A program made the position numbers and the translations under genes. Below the pieces are notes generated by a model. That model had not been told where the DNA came from, did no database searches, and saw only the letters and a list, made by a program, of their open reading frames with translations. A stretch of DNA of 64,000 nucleotides from Actinomycetospora corticicola (GTDB lineage: Bacteria > Actinomycetota > Actinomycetes > Mycobacteriales > Pseudonocardiaceae), in assembly GCF_013409505.1 (NCBI RefSeq), contig NZ_JACCBN010000001.1, forward strand, positions 3,100,001 to 3,164,000, read 5' to 3'. Positions 34,466 to 42,869 of the stretch are shown in pieces (the first letter of the stretch is position 1; every line of letters begins with the position of its first letter).

Positions 34466-34773
34466 GCGGTCCTCCTACGTGTCGTGTCGCGGTGGTGGGA
34501 CGCGGCCCCCGCGGCGGGAGGCGGTCCGGACGAGGCGTTGGGGCTGGTGGCGGCGACGGGTGCACCCTCCGTCGCGAACGGTCGGGTCCGCGCGGGGCGT
34601 CGGTCGCCGCCGGACGCCGGAGAGGGGTGTCTCACGTCGGGCGGAGCGGGCAGGGGTGACCCGGAGGTGGTCGATCCTCGCGCCTGCCGGGCCCGGTGTC
34701 TGCGCCCCGACCGGGTCGGACCGGTCACAGGGACACCGACCGCCGGCACCGTCGGCCGATAGGGTCCGACGCC
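34466..34773. other. Divergent intergenic region, 308 bp
   Basis: Separates the malic enzyme (-) and RmlC (+) genes. TAGGGT at 34760-34765 is a likely -10 element for the RmlC gene. CCTCCT close to the malic enzyme start is its Shine-Dalgarno read on the - strand. No other structure was recognised. Confidence 0.55.
34760..34765 (+). promoter_or_regulatory. -10 element of the RmlC gene (leaderless)
   Basis: TAGGGT ends 8 nt before the GTG start at 34774, with no Shine-Dalgarno between them, suggesting a leaderless mRNA. Confidence 0.45.
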
Positions 34774-35394
34774 GTGCAGGCCAAGGAACTCGCGGTGCCC
34801 GGTGCGTGGGTGTTCACCCCGCCGGTCTTCCCCGACGCGCGCGGCGCGTTCGCAGCGCCCTTCCAGGCGGAGGTGTTCGCCGGGACGGTCGGGCACCCGC
34901 TGCATGTGGCGCAGGCCAACACGAGCGTATCGGGCCGTGGGGTGCTGCGCGGTCTGCACTACGCCGACGTGCCGCCCGGCCAGGCCAAGTACGTGCAGTG
35001 CTCGGCGGGGGCACTGATCGACGTGGTGGTCGACATCCGGGTCGGCTCCCCGACGTTCGGGCAGTGGGACGCGGTGCGGCTCGACGGCGAGACGCTGAAC
35101 GCGGTCTACCTGTCCGAGGGACTGGGCCATGCGTTCCTCGCGCTCGTCGACGGCACCGTCGCCACCTATCTCTGTTCCACGGCCTACAACCCGGGCGCGG
35201 AGCACGGGGTGAACCCGCTCGACCCGGCCCTCGGGCTCCCCTGGACAGAGCATGTACCCGCTGCGGAGCTGATCCTCTCCGACAAGGACGCCGCCGCCCC
35301 CTCGCTCGCCGACGCCCGCGACGCCGGGGCCCTTCCCGACGCCGGGGCCTGCCGCGCCCGCGTGGCGGCGCTGATCGCTGCCGGGACCTCCTGA
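34774..35394 (+). CDS. rmlC: dTDP-4-dehydrorhamnose 3,5-epimerase family protein
   Basis: 206-residue cupin of the RmlC/RfbC family, which epimerises dTDP-4-keto-6-deoxyglucose on the way to dTDP-L-rhamnose or related deoxysugars. The catalytic His is in VLRGLHYADVPPGQAKYVQC (~60-79); DVVVDIRVGSPTFGQW and YLSEGLGHAFLAL are family segments; the catalytic Tyr is likely in STAYNPGAEHGVNPLDP. Start GTG 34774. No rmlA, B or D is adjacent, so it may serve cell-wall rhamnose or a different sugar. The TGA stop is inside the downstream palindrome. Confidence 0.88.
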   Translation: MQAKELAVPGAWVFTPPVFPDARGAFAAPFQAEVFAGTVGHPLHVAQANTSVSGRGVLRGLHYADVPPGQAKYVQCSAGALIDVVVDIRVGSPTFGQWDAVRLDGETLNAVYLSEGLGHAFLALVDGTVATYLCSTAYNPGAEHGVNPLDPALGLPWTEHVPAAELILSDKDAAAPSLADARDAGALPDAGACRARVAALIAAGTS

Positions 35395-35436
35395 CGTCGG
35401 CCGTGGCCCACCCCTGACGCCCGACGTCAGCAGGTC
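35385..35436. terminator. Palindrome, family D, containing the RmlC stop codon
   Basis: 16-bp arms with one mismatch: GACCTCCTGACGTCGG (35385-35400) and its complement at 35421-35436. The TGA stop at 35392-35394 is in the left arm. The right arm plus loop matches 4689-4715 at 25 of 27 positions. Confidence 0.65.
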
Positions 35437-35447
35437 GCCGCACCAGG

Positions 35448-35514
35448 CAAGATCTCGTCGCGCCGAGTGAAGTGGTCGGTGAGCGAGCACTTCGCACGGT
35501 CCGACGAGATCTTG
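35448..35514. terminator. Second long stem-loop between convergent genes
   Basis: Perfect 13-bp outer arms CAAGATCTCGTCG (35448-35460) and 35502-35514, with a nested inner pairing GAAGTG/CACTTC. It lies between the RmlC gene and the convergent lytic transglycosylase stop at 35532. Not related to the other families here. Confidence 0.6.
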
Positions 35515-35531
35515 TTGAGTTCAGGGCGGGG

Positions 35532-37193
35532 TCAGGCCCAGGCCGGCGCCAGCTTCGTCAGCGCGGCCGTGGCGGTGGCGGCCGGGACCTTCGCCGCGGG
35601 CGGGACGGAGAGGACGACGCGGTCGCCCGGGACCGTCCGGCTCACGCCCGCGCCCGGCGCCGGGGCGGGTGCCGACGCGGTGGCGGCCGCGACCGCCACG
35701 ACGAGCGGCTTCCCGCTACGGCTGACCGTGCAGGTGACCTGGCCCGCCTTCGGCCCGTCGTCCGTGGCGGCCGTCAGCTCGGTGACCGGGACATCGAAGG
35801 CCTTCGCGACCGCCGGGAGGGACTTCGTGCACCGCTGGGCGGGCGACGGCGAGGCGGTCCGCGGCGGCGTGGTGCTCGTGGTCGTGCTGCTCGTGGTCGT
35901 GGTGGTCGCCGGCGGGGTGCTGCTCGAGGACGGCGGGGTCGTGGACGCGGGCGGGGTCGTGGCCGGCCGTGGCGTGGACGGTCGCGGTCCGCTGGCCCCG
36001 GGCGCCGACGACGGACCGGCCGGGGTCGAGGACGACGAGCCCGCCGGGGTCGATGACGGCGGCCCGGGCAGAACGGGCGCGCCGGACGACGGACCGGGCA
36101 CCGAGGACGACGGACCGGGCACCGACGCGGACGTCCCGGGCACCAGCGCGGGCGAACCGGCCGGCGGCGCCACCGCACCGGGAAGCACCGGCGCCGCCAA
36201 CGGCGAGGCCGAAGCCGACGGCACGCCTGCCGGCACCGGGCTGCCACCGAGCAGACCCGCACCGGACGGGGCGGCAGCCGCACCCGTCGTCGGGAAGGAG
36301 CGCGGGAGCGCGGCGAGGGTCGGGTCCCCGGAGGCGAGGACCGCGTCGGGGATGCCGCCCTCGGTGTCCGGGACCGGCAGCGCGCCGGAGGCGTAGGCGT
36401 CGGCCCACCGCAGGACGGTGGCGACGTAGGCCTCGGAGTGGTTGTAGCGGAACACCGCGTCGTGCCGGCCGGAGGCCGTGGCGAGGTCGGTGCCGCCCGC
36501 GCAGAGGTAACGGCCGGTGGCGAGGGTGGCGTCGAAGGCGTTGTCGGGGTCGGCGACGCCGTCGCCGTTGCCGTCGGCGCCGTAGGTGCGCCAGCTCGTG
36601 GGGATGAACTGCGTGGGGCCGACGGCGCGGTCCCAGACGGCGTCGTGGTCCAGCGCGCCGCCGTCGGTGTCGGCGATCGAGGCGTTGCCGCCGGTGCCGT
36701 CGAGCTGCGGGCCGAGGATGGGGCTCTCGGTGGTGCCGTCGGCCGACACCGCACCCCCGTAGGCGTGGCCGGACTCCACCTTCCCGATCCCGGCGACCAG
36801 CGCCCACGACAGGTGACAGTCCGGTGCCGCCGCGGCCAGGGACGACTCCGCGCCCCGGTAGGCCGCCAGCATGGTCTCGGGGACACCCGACCCCGAGCCC
36901 GGACCGGGACCGCCGAGCGACGGCAGGCCGCCCGGGTCCGCGGGCAGCGCCTCGGGCAGCGGGGCGGGTCCGGCGTCGGGCACCCGGCCGGTGGCGCCGG
37001 CCAGGCTGGTGTCGACGGGCGGCAGCGGGAGCGCGGCGGTGCGCGGGTGCGGCCCGGCCGCGCCGAGCACACCCAGCAGGACGGCGACCCCGACGGCCCA
37101 GGTCACGACGACCCGCGGCCGGGGTCGGTCACCCCGTGCCACCGTCGACACCATCCACGCCGAGCCGATCCACGGCCCTCGCTCGTCCCCCAC
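35532..37193 (-). CDS. Secreted lytic murein transglycosylase (SLT_2/MltB-like) with long Pro/Ser/Thr tail
   Basis: 553 residues. One N-terminal membrane helix or signal (VVVTWAVGVAVLLGVLGAAG), then a catalytic domain ~95-270: LVAGIGKVESGHAYGG carries the catalytic Glu, followed by GPTQFIPTSWRTYGADGNGDGVADPDN and a late FRYNHSEAYVATVLRWADAY. After ~270 comes a low-complexity Pro/Ser/Thr/Ala stretch to ~450, probably wall-spanning, and a small C-terminal domain with two cysteines (RCTKSL and VTCTVS). It cleaves peptidoglycan glycan strands outside the membrane. Start GTG 37193 has GGGAG six bases upstream. Confidence 0.86.
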   Translation of the reverse strand: MGDERGPWIGSAWMVSTVARGDRPRPRVVVTWAVGVAVLLGVLGAAGPHPRTAALPLPPVDTSLAGATGRVPDAGPAPLPEALPADPGGLPSLGGPGPGSGSGVPETMLAAYRGAESSLAAAAPDCHLSWALVAGIGKVESGHAYGGAVSADGTTESPILGPQLDGTGGNASIADTDGGALDHDAVWDRAVGPTQFIPTSWRTYGADGNGDGVADPDNAFDATLATGRYLCAGGTDLATASGRHDAVFRYNHSEAYVATVLRWADAYASGALPVPDTEGGIPDAVLASGDPTLAALPRSFPTTGAAAAPSGAGLLGGSPVPAGVPSASASPLAAPVLPGAVAPPAGSPALVPGTSASVPGPSSSVPGPSSGAPVLPGPPSSTPAGSSSSTPAGPSSAPGASGPRPSTPRPATTPPASTTPPSSSSTPPATTTTTSSTTTSTTPPRTASPSPAQRCTKSLPAVAKAFDVPVTELTAATDDGPKAGQVTCTVSRSGKPLVVAVAAATASAPAPAPGAGVSRTVPGDRVVLSVPPAAKVPAATATAALTKLAPAWA

Positions 37194-37295
37194 CGACCAC
37201 TCCCGTCACCGATCCCCGTCGGTGGGACTGTCGTTCGTCGACACGCTGACGCTATCGGGTGGGAGCGAATCTCCCCCGATCGTGATGCGACCGTG

Positions 37296-37649
37296 TCAGC
37301 GGCGCGCGATCCGCCCGGGCCGCGGCCAGAGCCGGTGGGTCACGACGGCGAGCGCCTCGGCCGGTCCCAGCGTGCGCGAGTCGGTCGACGCCAGGGCCGC
37401 GTCGCCCAGGGCGAACCAGCCCCCGTCGTCCGGAAGGGCGAGGCGCTTGACCGAGAGCTGCTCCGGCCGCGCCGCCCAGCGCACGAGGGCCACCTCGCCG
37501 GCCCGGATCCGACGCCGGGGCCACGCGAGGACGACGTCCCCGTCCTGCAACGTCGGCGCCATCGACCCGCCGCGGACGAGGACCCGCCGCGGTACCCGGG
37601 CGCGTACCCCGGAAAACGCCGCTCGCAGACGCCTCACCAGCGCGGACAC
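37296..37649 (-). CDS. sodX: Nickel-type superoxide dismutase maturation protease
   Basis: 117-residue S24/S26 signal-peptidase-like protease. The nucleophile is in RGGSMAPTLQDGDVV, the catalytic Lys in LSVKRLALPDDGGWFALGD. Such proteases, next to Ni-SOD genes, remove the Ni-SOD propeptide so that the His of HCDLPC becomes the N-terminal nickel ligand. It is divergent from sodN with 103 bp between starts. Start GTG 37649 is chosen because GGGAG lies five bases upstream; earlier in-frame starts lie in the promoter region. Confidence 0.88.
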   Translation of the reverse strand: MSALVRRLRAAFSGVRARVPRRVLVRGGSMAPTLQDGDVVLAWPRRRIRAGEVALVRWAARPEQLSVKRLALPDDGGWFALGDAALASTDSRTLGPAEALAVVTHRLWPRPGRIARR

Positions 37650-37717
37650 CCTGCTCCCATCCCCTGCTCGGCGGCGTCGGGCGGAGTAGGTTGGGCCCCG
37701 GTCGGAACGATCACCGG

Positions 37718-37723
37718 TATATC
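37718..37723 (+). promoter_or_regulatory. Candidate -10 element of sodN
   Basis: TATATC, an unusually AT-rich hexamer for this DNA, 29 nt before the sodN start. No convincing -35 or Nur box could be aligned. Confidence 0.4.
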
Positions 37724-37752
37724 CCCCGTGGTGTGGGGAGATGGGAGGCGAC

Positions 37753-38163
37753 ATGGGACTGCTCGCGAGCATCCTCCGTCCGCGCCTGGAGGCCACCGCG
37801 CACTGCGACCTCCCCTGCGGCGTGTACGACCCGGCTCAGGCCCGGATCGAGGCCGAGTCGGTCAAGATGATCCAGTCGAAGTACCAGGACTCCGACGACC
37901 CGGAGTTCAAGGAGCGTGCCATCCAGATCAAGGAGGAGCGCTCCGACCTGGTGAAGCACCACCTGTGGGTGCTGTGGACGGACTACTTCAAGCCGCCGCA
38001 CTTCGAGAAGTACCCGCAGCTCCACGAGCTGTTCAACAAGGCCACCAAGGCGGCCGGCGCCACCGGGACCAAGGGCTCCACGGACCCGAAGACCGGTGAC
38101 GAGCTGCTCGGCTACATCAGCGAGATCTCGGACATCTTCTGGGAGACCAAGAAGGCTGCCTGA
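37753..38163 (+). CDS. sodN: Nickel superoxide dismutase
   Basis: 136-residue precursor. Residues 1-16 (MGLLASILRPRLEATA) are the propeptide; the mature protein would start HCDLPCGVYDPAQARIEAESV, where His-1, Cys-2 and Cys-6 bind nickel in the hook. The rest is the four-helix bundle. Cytoplasmic hexamer that dismutates superoxide. Start ATG 37753 is chosen over ATG 37741 because GGGAGG then lies five bases upstream rather than overlapping. SodX is divergently encoded. A strong hairpin follows. Nickel-dependent regulation by Nur is known in streptomycetes but not shown here. Confidence 0.96.
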   Translation: MGLLASILRPRLEATAHCDLPCGVYDPAQARIEAESVKMIQSKYQDSDDPEFKERAIQIKEERSDLVKHHLWVLWTDYFKPPHFEKYPQLHELFNKATKAAGATGTKGSTDPKTGDELLGYISEISDIFWETKKAA

Positions 38164-38174
38164 GGCCCGTGAGT

Positions 38175-38208
38175 CGACGCGCCCGTCCCGCTCGGGGCGG
38201 GCGCGTCG
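38175..38208 (+). terminator. sodN terminator
   Basis: 15-bp stem (CGACGCGCCCGTCCC pairing with GGGGCGGGCGCGTCG, one G-U) with a 4-nt loop, 11 bp after the sodN stop. Confidence 0.75.
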
Positions 38209-38230
38209 TCGTTCCAGGAGGAGGTACGTG

Positions 38231-38869
38231 GTGAGCGAGAGCCCGGTCGGCCGGCTGTACCTGCTGCGCCACGGGGAGACCGAGTGGTCGCGCTCCGGGC
38301 AGCACACCGGCCGTACCGACATCCCGCTCACCGGGCGTGGTGAGGACCAGGCCCGCGTCGCGGGCGACCTGCTCCGCACGCTGCGCGGGGACGCCCAGCC
38401 GGACCCGGTGGTCTGGTGCAGCCCCCGCACCCGCGCCCGGGACACCGCCCGGCTCGCCGGTCTCACCGTCGACGACGTCCGCGAGGACCTCGTCGAGTGG
38501 GACTACGGCGACTACGAGGGCCGCACGACGCCGGACATCCGCACCGAGGACCCCGGCTGGACGATCTGGACCCACCCGGTCCCCCACGGCGAGTCCGACG
38601 AGGCGATCGCGAAGCGCATCGACGCCGTGATCGCCGACGCCGACCGTGAGCTCGCCGTCCGCGACGTCATCGTCGTCGGTCACGGGCACGCCTCCCGGGT
38701 GCTCGTCGCCCGCTACCTGGGCCTGCCGCCCGCGGCCGGGGTGGGCTTCGCCTTCGACCCGGCGTCGGTGACGGTGCTGGGCCACGAACGCGGCGAGCAC
38801 CGCATCGACCTGCTCAACGTGCCCGGCGGGCTGGCCGAGCCCCCTCCCCCGCCCGCCGACCGCCACTGA
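38231..38869 (+). CDS. Histidine phosphatase family protein (phosphoglycerate mutase-like)
   Basis: 212 residues. LLRHGETEW (~8-16) contains the phosphorylated His; WCSPRTRARDTA the second Arg region; VEWDYGDYEGRTTPDI the conserved Glu; VVGHGHASRVLV the second catalytic His. It is an acid phosphatase or glucosyl-3-phosphoglycerate-phosphatase-like enzyme rather than a true glycolytic mutase, judging from length and sequence. Start GTG 38231 has AGGAGGAGG five bases upstream; GTG 38228 is equally in frame. Ends with a Pro-rich tail. Confidence 0.85.
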   Translation: MSESPVGRLYLLRHGETEWSRSGQHTGRTDIPLTGRGEDQARVAGDLLRTLRGDAQPDPVVWCSPRTRARDTARLAGLTVDDVREDLVEWDYGDYEGRTTPDIRTEDPGWTIWTHPVPHGESDEAIAKRIDAVIADADRELAVRDVIVVGHGHASRVLVARYLGLPPAAGVGFAFDPASVTVLGHERGEHRIDLLNVPGGLAEPPPPPADRH

Positions 38870-38920
38870 CTCCCCTTCCTGACAGAGCAACCGAGCACGC
38901 CGATAGGGGGCCGGGGCCGG

Positions 38921-39277
38921 CTACTGCTCCGCCCAGTCCCGTCCGGCCCGGGTCAGCACGCCCGCGAGCACGCCGAGGCAGAGGACGGCGATCGGGGCGC
39001 CGAGGTCCGGGCGTCCGGACGTGACGCCCGCGTAGAAGGCGACGCCGAGTCCGATCAGCTGGGCGACCACGACCGGCCCCCGCGCCCCGCGCGTGCCGCG
39101 GGCCAGCGCGACGCCGGCCGCGCCGATCCCGAGACCGAGCAGCAGGACGAAGGCCCACACCTGCGGTGTCCCCTCGACCACCAGGAGCACCGCGCCGGTG
39201 ACGAACAGGGCGATGCCCTCCCCCGCACAGACCAGTGCGGCCACCACGACGGACCGGGGCGGGGACGTCGACAGCAC
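38921..39277 (-). CDS. Small integral membrane protein, four helices
   Basis: 118 residues with four predicted transmembrane segments (VVVAALVCAGEGIALFVTG, VWAFVLLLGLGIGAAGVAL, VVVAQLIGLGVAFYAGV, APIAVLCLGVLAGVLT) and short loops. No family recognised; similar small unnamed membrane proteins are common in actinobacteria. Start GTG 39277 lies 7 nt after TACGCT on the - strand (leaderless). Divergent from the diacylglycerol kinase gene with under 100 bp between. Confidence 0.7.
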   Translation of the reverse strand: MLSTSPPRSVVVAALVCAGEGIALFVTGAVLLVVEGTPQVWAFVLLLGLGIGAAGVALARGTRGARGPVVVAQLIGLGVAFYAGVTSGRPDLGAPIAVLCLGVLAGVLTRAGRDWAEQ

Positions 39278-39284
39278 GTCCCCC

Positions 39285-39290
39285 AGCGTA
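39285..39290 (-). promoter_or_regulatory. -10 element of the small membrane-protein gene (leaderless)
   Basis: TACGCT on the - strand ends 7 nt before GTG 39277. Confidence 0.4.
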
Positions 39291-39351
39291 GGCCGCGGCG
39301 ACGTGAGCGACCCGTGCCCCACGCCCGGCCCAACCACGGACCGTGCCGGGC

Positions 39352-39357
39352 TACGGT
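39352..39357 (+). promoter_or_regulatory. -10 element of the diacylglycerol kinase gene (leaderless)
   Basis: TACGGT ends 7 nt before GTG 39365. The divergent gene has the same arrangement, so two leaderless promoters would lie back to back about 60 bp apart. Confidence 0.4.
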
Positions 39358-39364
39358 GAGTGCC

Positions 39365-40285
39365 GTGCGCGCCCTGCTCGTGGCCAATCCCTCGGCCACC
39401 ACCACCACGGCAGCGGGCCGCGACGTCATCGCCCACGCCCTGGCGAGCGAGCTCAAGCTCGAGGTGGTGGCGACCCGGTACCGGGGCCACGCCAGCGAGC
39501 TCGCGGCACGGGCGGCGATGGAGGGCGTGGACCTCGTGGTGGTCCTCGGCGGCGACGGCACGGTGAACGAGGCCCTCAACGGACTGCTCGTCGACGGCCC
39601 GCACCCGCAGGTGCCCGCGCTCGGCGTCGTCCCCGGCGGCTCGGCGAACGTGTTCGCCCGGGCCCTCGGTGCCCCACGGGACCCCCTGGAGGCCACGCAC
39701 CAGCTCCTCGGGGCGCTCGCGACCGGTCGCAGCCGCACCGTCGGGCTCGGGAAGGCCGACGAACGCTGGTTCAGCTTCAACGCGGGACTCGGCTGGGACG
39801 CCGACGTCATCGCCGCCATGGAGCGCGCACGGAGCGACGGCCGCGAGGTGACGCCCGCCCGCTACGTCAACACGGCCATCCGCCGGTGGGCGCGGGCCCG
39901 GGCCAACCCGCCGTCGCTGACGATCGAGATGCCGGGCGAGGAGCCCGTGGAGGGCGCGAAGATGGCGATCGTCTCGAACACCGACCCGTGGACCTACCTC
40001 GGGGGCAACGCGGTCCGCACCAACCCCGGCTGCTCCTTCGAGTCCGGGCTGGGCTTCTTCGCCATGCGCAACCTCGGACTGCCGACCATCGCGCGCACCG
40101 TCCGCCAGATCCTGCGGCCCGGTGGGTTCCGCGGTCTGTCCTCGGTGGTGCGCCGCGACGACGTCTCCGCGCTGCGGATCACCTGCGACGAGCCCGTCAA
40201 CCTGCAGGTCGACGGCGACCACCTGGGGCGGCGCAGCGACGTCGAGTTCGTGGCCGTACCCGACGCGCTGCGCGTCATCGTGTAG
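39365..40285 (+). CDS. Diacylglycerol/lipid kinase family protein
   Basis: 306 residues of the DagK/YegS family. The N-terminal catalytic domain starts ALLVANPSATTTTA, with the ATP-site GGDGTVNEALNGL (~60-72) and LGVVPGGSANVFARAL (~82-97). FNAGLGWDADVI begins the C-terminal beta-sandwich. It phosphorylates diacylglycerol or a related lipid at the membrane for phospholipid recycling. Start GTG 39365 follows a TANNNT hexamer; an in-frame GTG nine bases upstream overlaps that element. Confidence 0.9.
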   Translation: MRALLVANPSATTTTAAGRDVIAHALASELKLEVVATRYRGHASELAARAAMEGVDLVVVLGGDGTVNEALNGLLVDGPHPQVPALGVVPGGSANVFARALGAPRDPLEATHQLLGALATGRSRTVGLGKADERWFSFNAGLGWDADVIAAMERARSDGREVTPARYVNTAIRRWARARANPPSLTIEMPGEEPVEGAKMAIVSNTDPWTYLGGNAVRTNPGCSFESGLGFFAMRNLGLPTIARTVRQILRPGGFRGLSSVVRRDDVSALRITCDEPVNLQVDGDHLGRRSDVEFVAVPDALRVIV

Positions 40286-40892
40286 CCACGCACGTCCAGC
40301 ACTCGTGAGCCGCGTCACCGTCGGACCGACGGGCGTGGACCGTAAGCCGACGAACGGCGGCTTGATCCGGCCTTCGGGGGACCTGCGGGACCCCGTCCGA
40401 GGCCACGGACGTGCTGCTCGGGAGCATACCGACCGCTCGTCGTCGCCCGACGCCCGGGTCGACGCCTCGTCGTGTCGCGTTTCCCGCTCGTCGCAGTGAC
40501 AGGACCGTCACGGTCCGCCGATATCCACTCACCGCCCGCGCAAGCCCGTCGAGCCGCTTGGGACTCGATCCAGACGCGTTCCTCCTGCAGATTCTTGGTC
40601 ATCCCCCGCGAGAGCCGGGCAGGAATGCGAGAGCAGAACTGCGCGGCCGGTCCCCGGGAGCCGGTGAGGGATCACCGGAATCCGGAGGGCACGGGAGGCG
40701 GACACCACCAGGTGGCCGGCCGGCGGCAAGGACGTCGCAGGTCGGGACCGGAGGAGTCGGACCTCCCCGCACGTACGAGAACGCTACCGAGGACCGGCGA
40801 ACATCGGTCCGCGGGATTCCGCCCCGACGGAATCACCCACGACGACGCAACCGGTGCGAACCCCGAGTCGCACCCAGCTGAGGAGAAGCACG
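40286..40892. other. Long upstream region of whiB1, 607 bp, no gene seen
   Basis: No convincing coding frame. Dyads: CCGTCGG-A-CCGACGG at 40318-40332, a possible terminator of the lipid kinase gene, and GGACCGT-C-ACGGTCC at 40502-40516, overlapped by GTGAC-N6-GTCAC (40496-40511). GAGGAG before the whiB1 ATG is its ribosome binding site. Long untranslated or regulatory regions precede whiB1 in other actinobacteria. Confidence 0.6.
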
Positions 40893-41141
40893 ATGGACTG
40901 GCGAAACGACGCTGCTTGCCGCGACGAGGACCCGGAACTGTTCTTCCCCATCGGGACGAGTGGCCCGGCTCTCACCCAGATCTCCCAGGCGAAGGCCGTC
41001 TGCCGTCGCTGCCCCGCGATGTCCGAGTGCCTGACCTGGGCCCTCGAGTCCGGCCAGGACGCCGGTGTCTGGGGCGGTGCCAGCGAGGACGAGCGCCGCG
41101 CCATGAAGCGCTACGGCGTGCGCATGGACGTCCAGGCCTGA
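40893..41141 (+). CDS. whiB1: WhiB1-type Fe-S transcriptional regulator
   Basis: 82 residues. Four Cys for a [4Fe-4S] cluster: Cys-9 (DAACRDED) and the trio in AVCRRCPAMSEC. The Trp-containing G(V/I)WGG turn (GVWGGASEDERRAMKR) and basic C-terminus bind DNA and the sigma factor. In mycobacteria WhiB1 is an essential, nitric-oxide-responsive partner of SigA. ATG 40893 preceded by GAGGAG gives the canonical MDWRNDAAC start. Gene order whiB1-pdtaS-(bL37)-rsrA-sigR matches mycobacteria. A strong hairpin follows. Confidence 0.95.
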   Translation: MDWRNDAACRDEDPELFFPIGTSGPALTQISQAKAVCRRCPAMSECLTWALESGQDAGVWGGASEDERRAMKRYGVRMDVQA

Positions 41142-41198
41142 TCCGGCCTGCCGGGGACGGACGCTCGCTCCCCACGCGTCCGCCCCCTCGTGGTTGAG

Positions 41199-41242
41199 CG
41201 AAGGGCCCCGTCGGTCGACTCCTCGACCGGCGGGGCCCTTCG
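41199..41242. terminator. Bidirectional terminator between whiB1 and pdtaS
   Basis: 20-bp stem (CGAAGGGCCCCGTCGGTCGA with its complement, one G-U) and a 4-nt loop. It lies between the convergent whiB1 and pdtaS genes. Confidence 0.85.
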
Positions 41243-41332
41243 TTCGTCTCGTCCCCACCGCGTGAGGGGAACCCTCGTGCCACAAGAGCGCTCGAATCCT
41301 CCCCTCGCGAACGGCGTTCCCGACGGCGGGTC

Positions 41333-42823
41333 CTACCGGCCGGTGAGCGGGATGCGCAGCTCCGCGCGGGTGCCGCCGACGGGATCGGGGCGCAGCGACA
41401 GCGTGCCGCCGAGCTCCGAGTCGACGAGCGTGCGCACGATCTGCAGGCCGAGGCCGGGAGCCCGCTCCAGCGAGAACGTGTCCGGCAGGCCCCGGCCGTC
41501 GTCGACCACGTCGATCTGCAGCCGGCTCGCCGTCCGGGTGGCCACGATCCGCACCGTCCCGGAGGTCCCCTCTCCGAAGCCGTGCTCCAGCGCGTTGGAC
41601 ACCAGCTCGGTGACGACGAGGACCAACGGCGTCGCCATCACCGCCGGCAGCACCCCGGCGCGGCCCTCCCGGGCCATCGACACCCCGGCGCCGGGGCGCA
41701 CCAGGTCGTTCATCATCGGCACCACGCCGGCGAGCACCTCGTCGATGTCGACCCGCTCGTCGACCGACGCGGCCAGGGACTCGTGCACGAGGGCGATCGA
41801 CGCCACCCGGCGCATCGACTCGTTCAGCGCCGACCGGGCCTCCTCGTGCCGGGTCCGACGGGCCTGCAGGCGCAGCAGGGCGGCCACGGTCTGGAGGTTG
41901 TTCTTCACGCGGTGGTGGATCTCGCGGATCGTCGCGTCCTTGCTCATCAGCGCGCGGTCCCGCCGCCGCACCTCGGTGACGTCCCGGACGAGGACCAGCG
42001 CCCCGCCCGGCACCCCACGCGGGCGCAACGGCAGGGCCCGCAGCACCGCCGTGGCCCCCCGGCTCTCCAGCTCGGTCCGCGGCGAGGGGGTGCCGGCGAG
42101 CGCGTCCCGGAGCACCGAGACCGCCTCCGCCCCCTCGAACGGGTCGGCGGACACCCGGCGGGCGACGAGCGGCAGGTCCTCCCCGACCAGCTCGTCGGCC
42201 CATCCGAGCCGGTGGAAGGCCGAGGCCGCGTTCGGGCTGGCGTAGAGCACCGTGCCGGCGGCACTGACGCGCACGAGCCCGTCGCCCACGCGGGGCGAGG
42301 AGCGGCCCTCGTCGACCCCCTCCGGCGTCGGGAAGGTCCCGTCGGCGATCATCTGGCAGAGGTCGCCCGCGACCGCGAGGTAGGAGATTTCGAGGGTCGA
42401 CGGGACGCGGGGCGCGGCGAGGTTGGTGTCCCGCCCGAGGACGGCGATGACGCGGCCGTTCCAGCCGACCGGCACCACCTCGCGCCGGATCGACCGGCCC
42501 CGGTGCCAGCGGGGCTGTTCCTCGCGGCGCATCGTCGTGTCGGCGAGCGCTCGGACCAGCTGCGGGTGCTGGGTGGCGGTCGCGGTGCCGCCCACCATGT
42601 CGTCGGGGTGGGCGGTCGGGGCGGTCGTCGGCCGGCTGTGCGCGACGCAGACGAACGAGGGCGGGCCGGTCTCGGTCACCGGCACCCACAGCAGGAAGTC
42701 GGCGAACGACAGGTCGGAGAGCAGCTGCCACTCCGAGGCGAGCCGCTGCAGGTGCGCGACCTCCTCGCCGGACAGCGAGGTGTGCGTGGCGAGCAGGAAG
42801 CTCAGCGTGCTCACGGCCGTCAT
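41333..42823 (-). CDS. pdtaS: Sensor histidine kinase PdtaS
   Basis: 496 residues, soluble. N-terminal GAF-like domain (~1-160), PAS domain (~180-290), then HisKA_2 with the phosphorylated His in EIHHRVKNNLQTVAALLRLQARR and an HATPase domain (VTELVSNALEHGF N-box; VVDDGRGLPDTF G1; GLGLQIVRTLV G2). It should phosphorylate the ANTAR-type regulator PdtaR, encoded elsewhere. The family senses metals and nitric oxide in mycobacteria. Adjacent to whiB1 as in M. tuberculosis (Rv3219/Rv3220c). Confidence 0.93.
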   Translation of the reverse strand: MTAVSTLSFLLATHTSLSGEEVAHLQRLASEWQLLSDLSFADFLLWVPVTETGPPSFVCVAHSRPTTAPTAHPDDMVGGTATATQHPQLVRALADTTMRREEQPRWHRGRSIRREVVPVGWNGRVIAVLGRDTNLAAPRVPSTLEISYLAVAGDLCQMIADGTFPTPEGVDEGRSSPRVGDGLVRVSAAGTVLYASPNAASAFHRLGWADELVGEDLPLVARRVSADPFEGAEAVSVLRDALAGTPSPRTELESRGATAVLRALPLRPRGVPGGALVLVRDVTEVRRRDRALMSKDATIREIHHRVKNNLQTVAALLRLQARRTRHEEARSALNESMRRVASIALVHESLAASVDERVDIDEVLAGVVPMMNDLVRPGAGVSMAREGRAGVLPAVMATPLVLVVTELVSNALEHGFGEGTSGTVRIVATRTASRLQIDVVDDGRGLPDTFSLERAPGLGLQIVRTLVDSELGGTLSLRPDPVGGTRAELRIPLTGR

Positions 42824-42869
42824 CCAACCATCGGTGCGGCCCGTCGGACGCGCGTGGGAGAATCACCTC

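Noticed and set aside
40496..40511. GTGAC-N6-GTCAC as a CRP site upstream of whiB1
   Set aside because: CRP sites have GTGA-N6-TCAC; here the GTGA/TCAC spacing is 8, so the match is not good enough.
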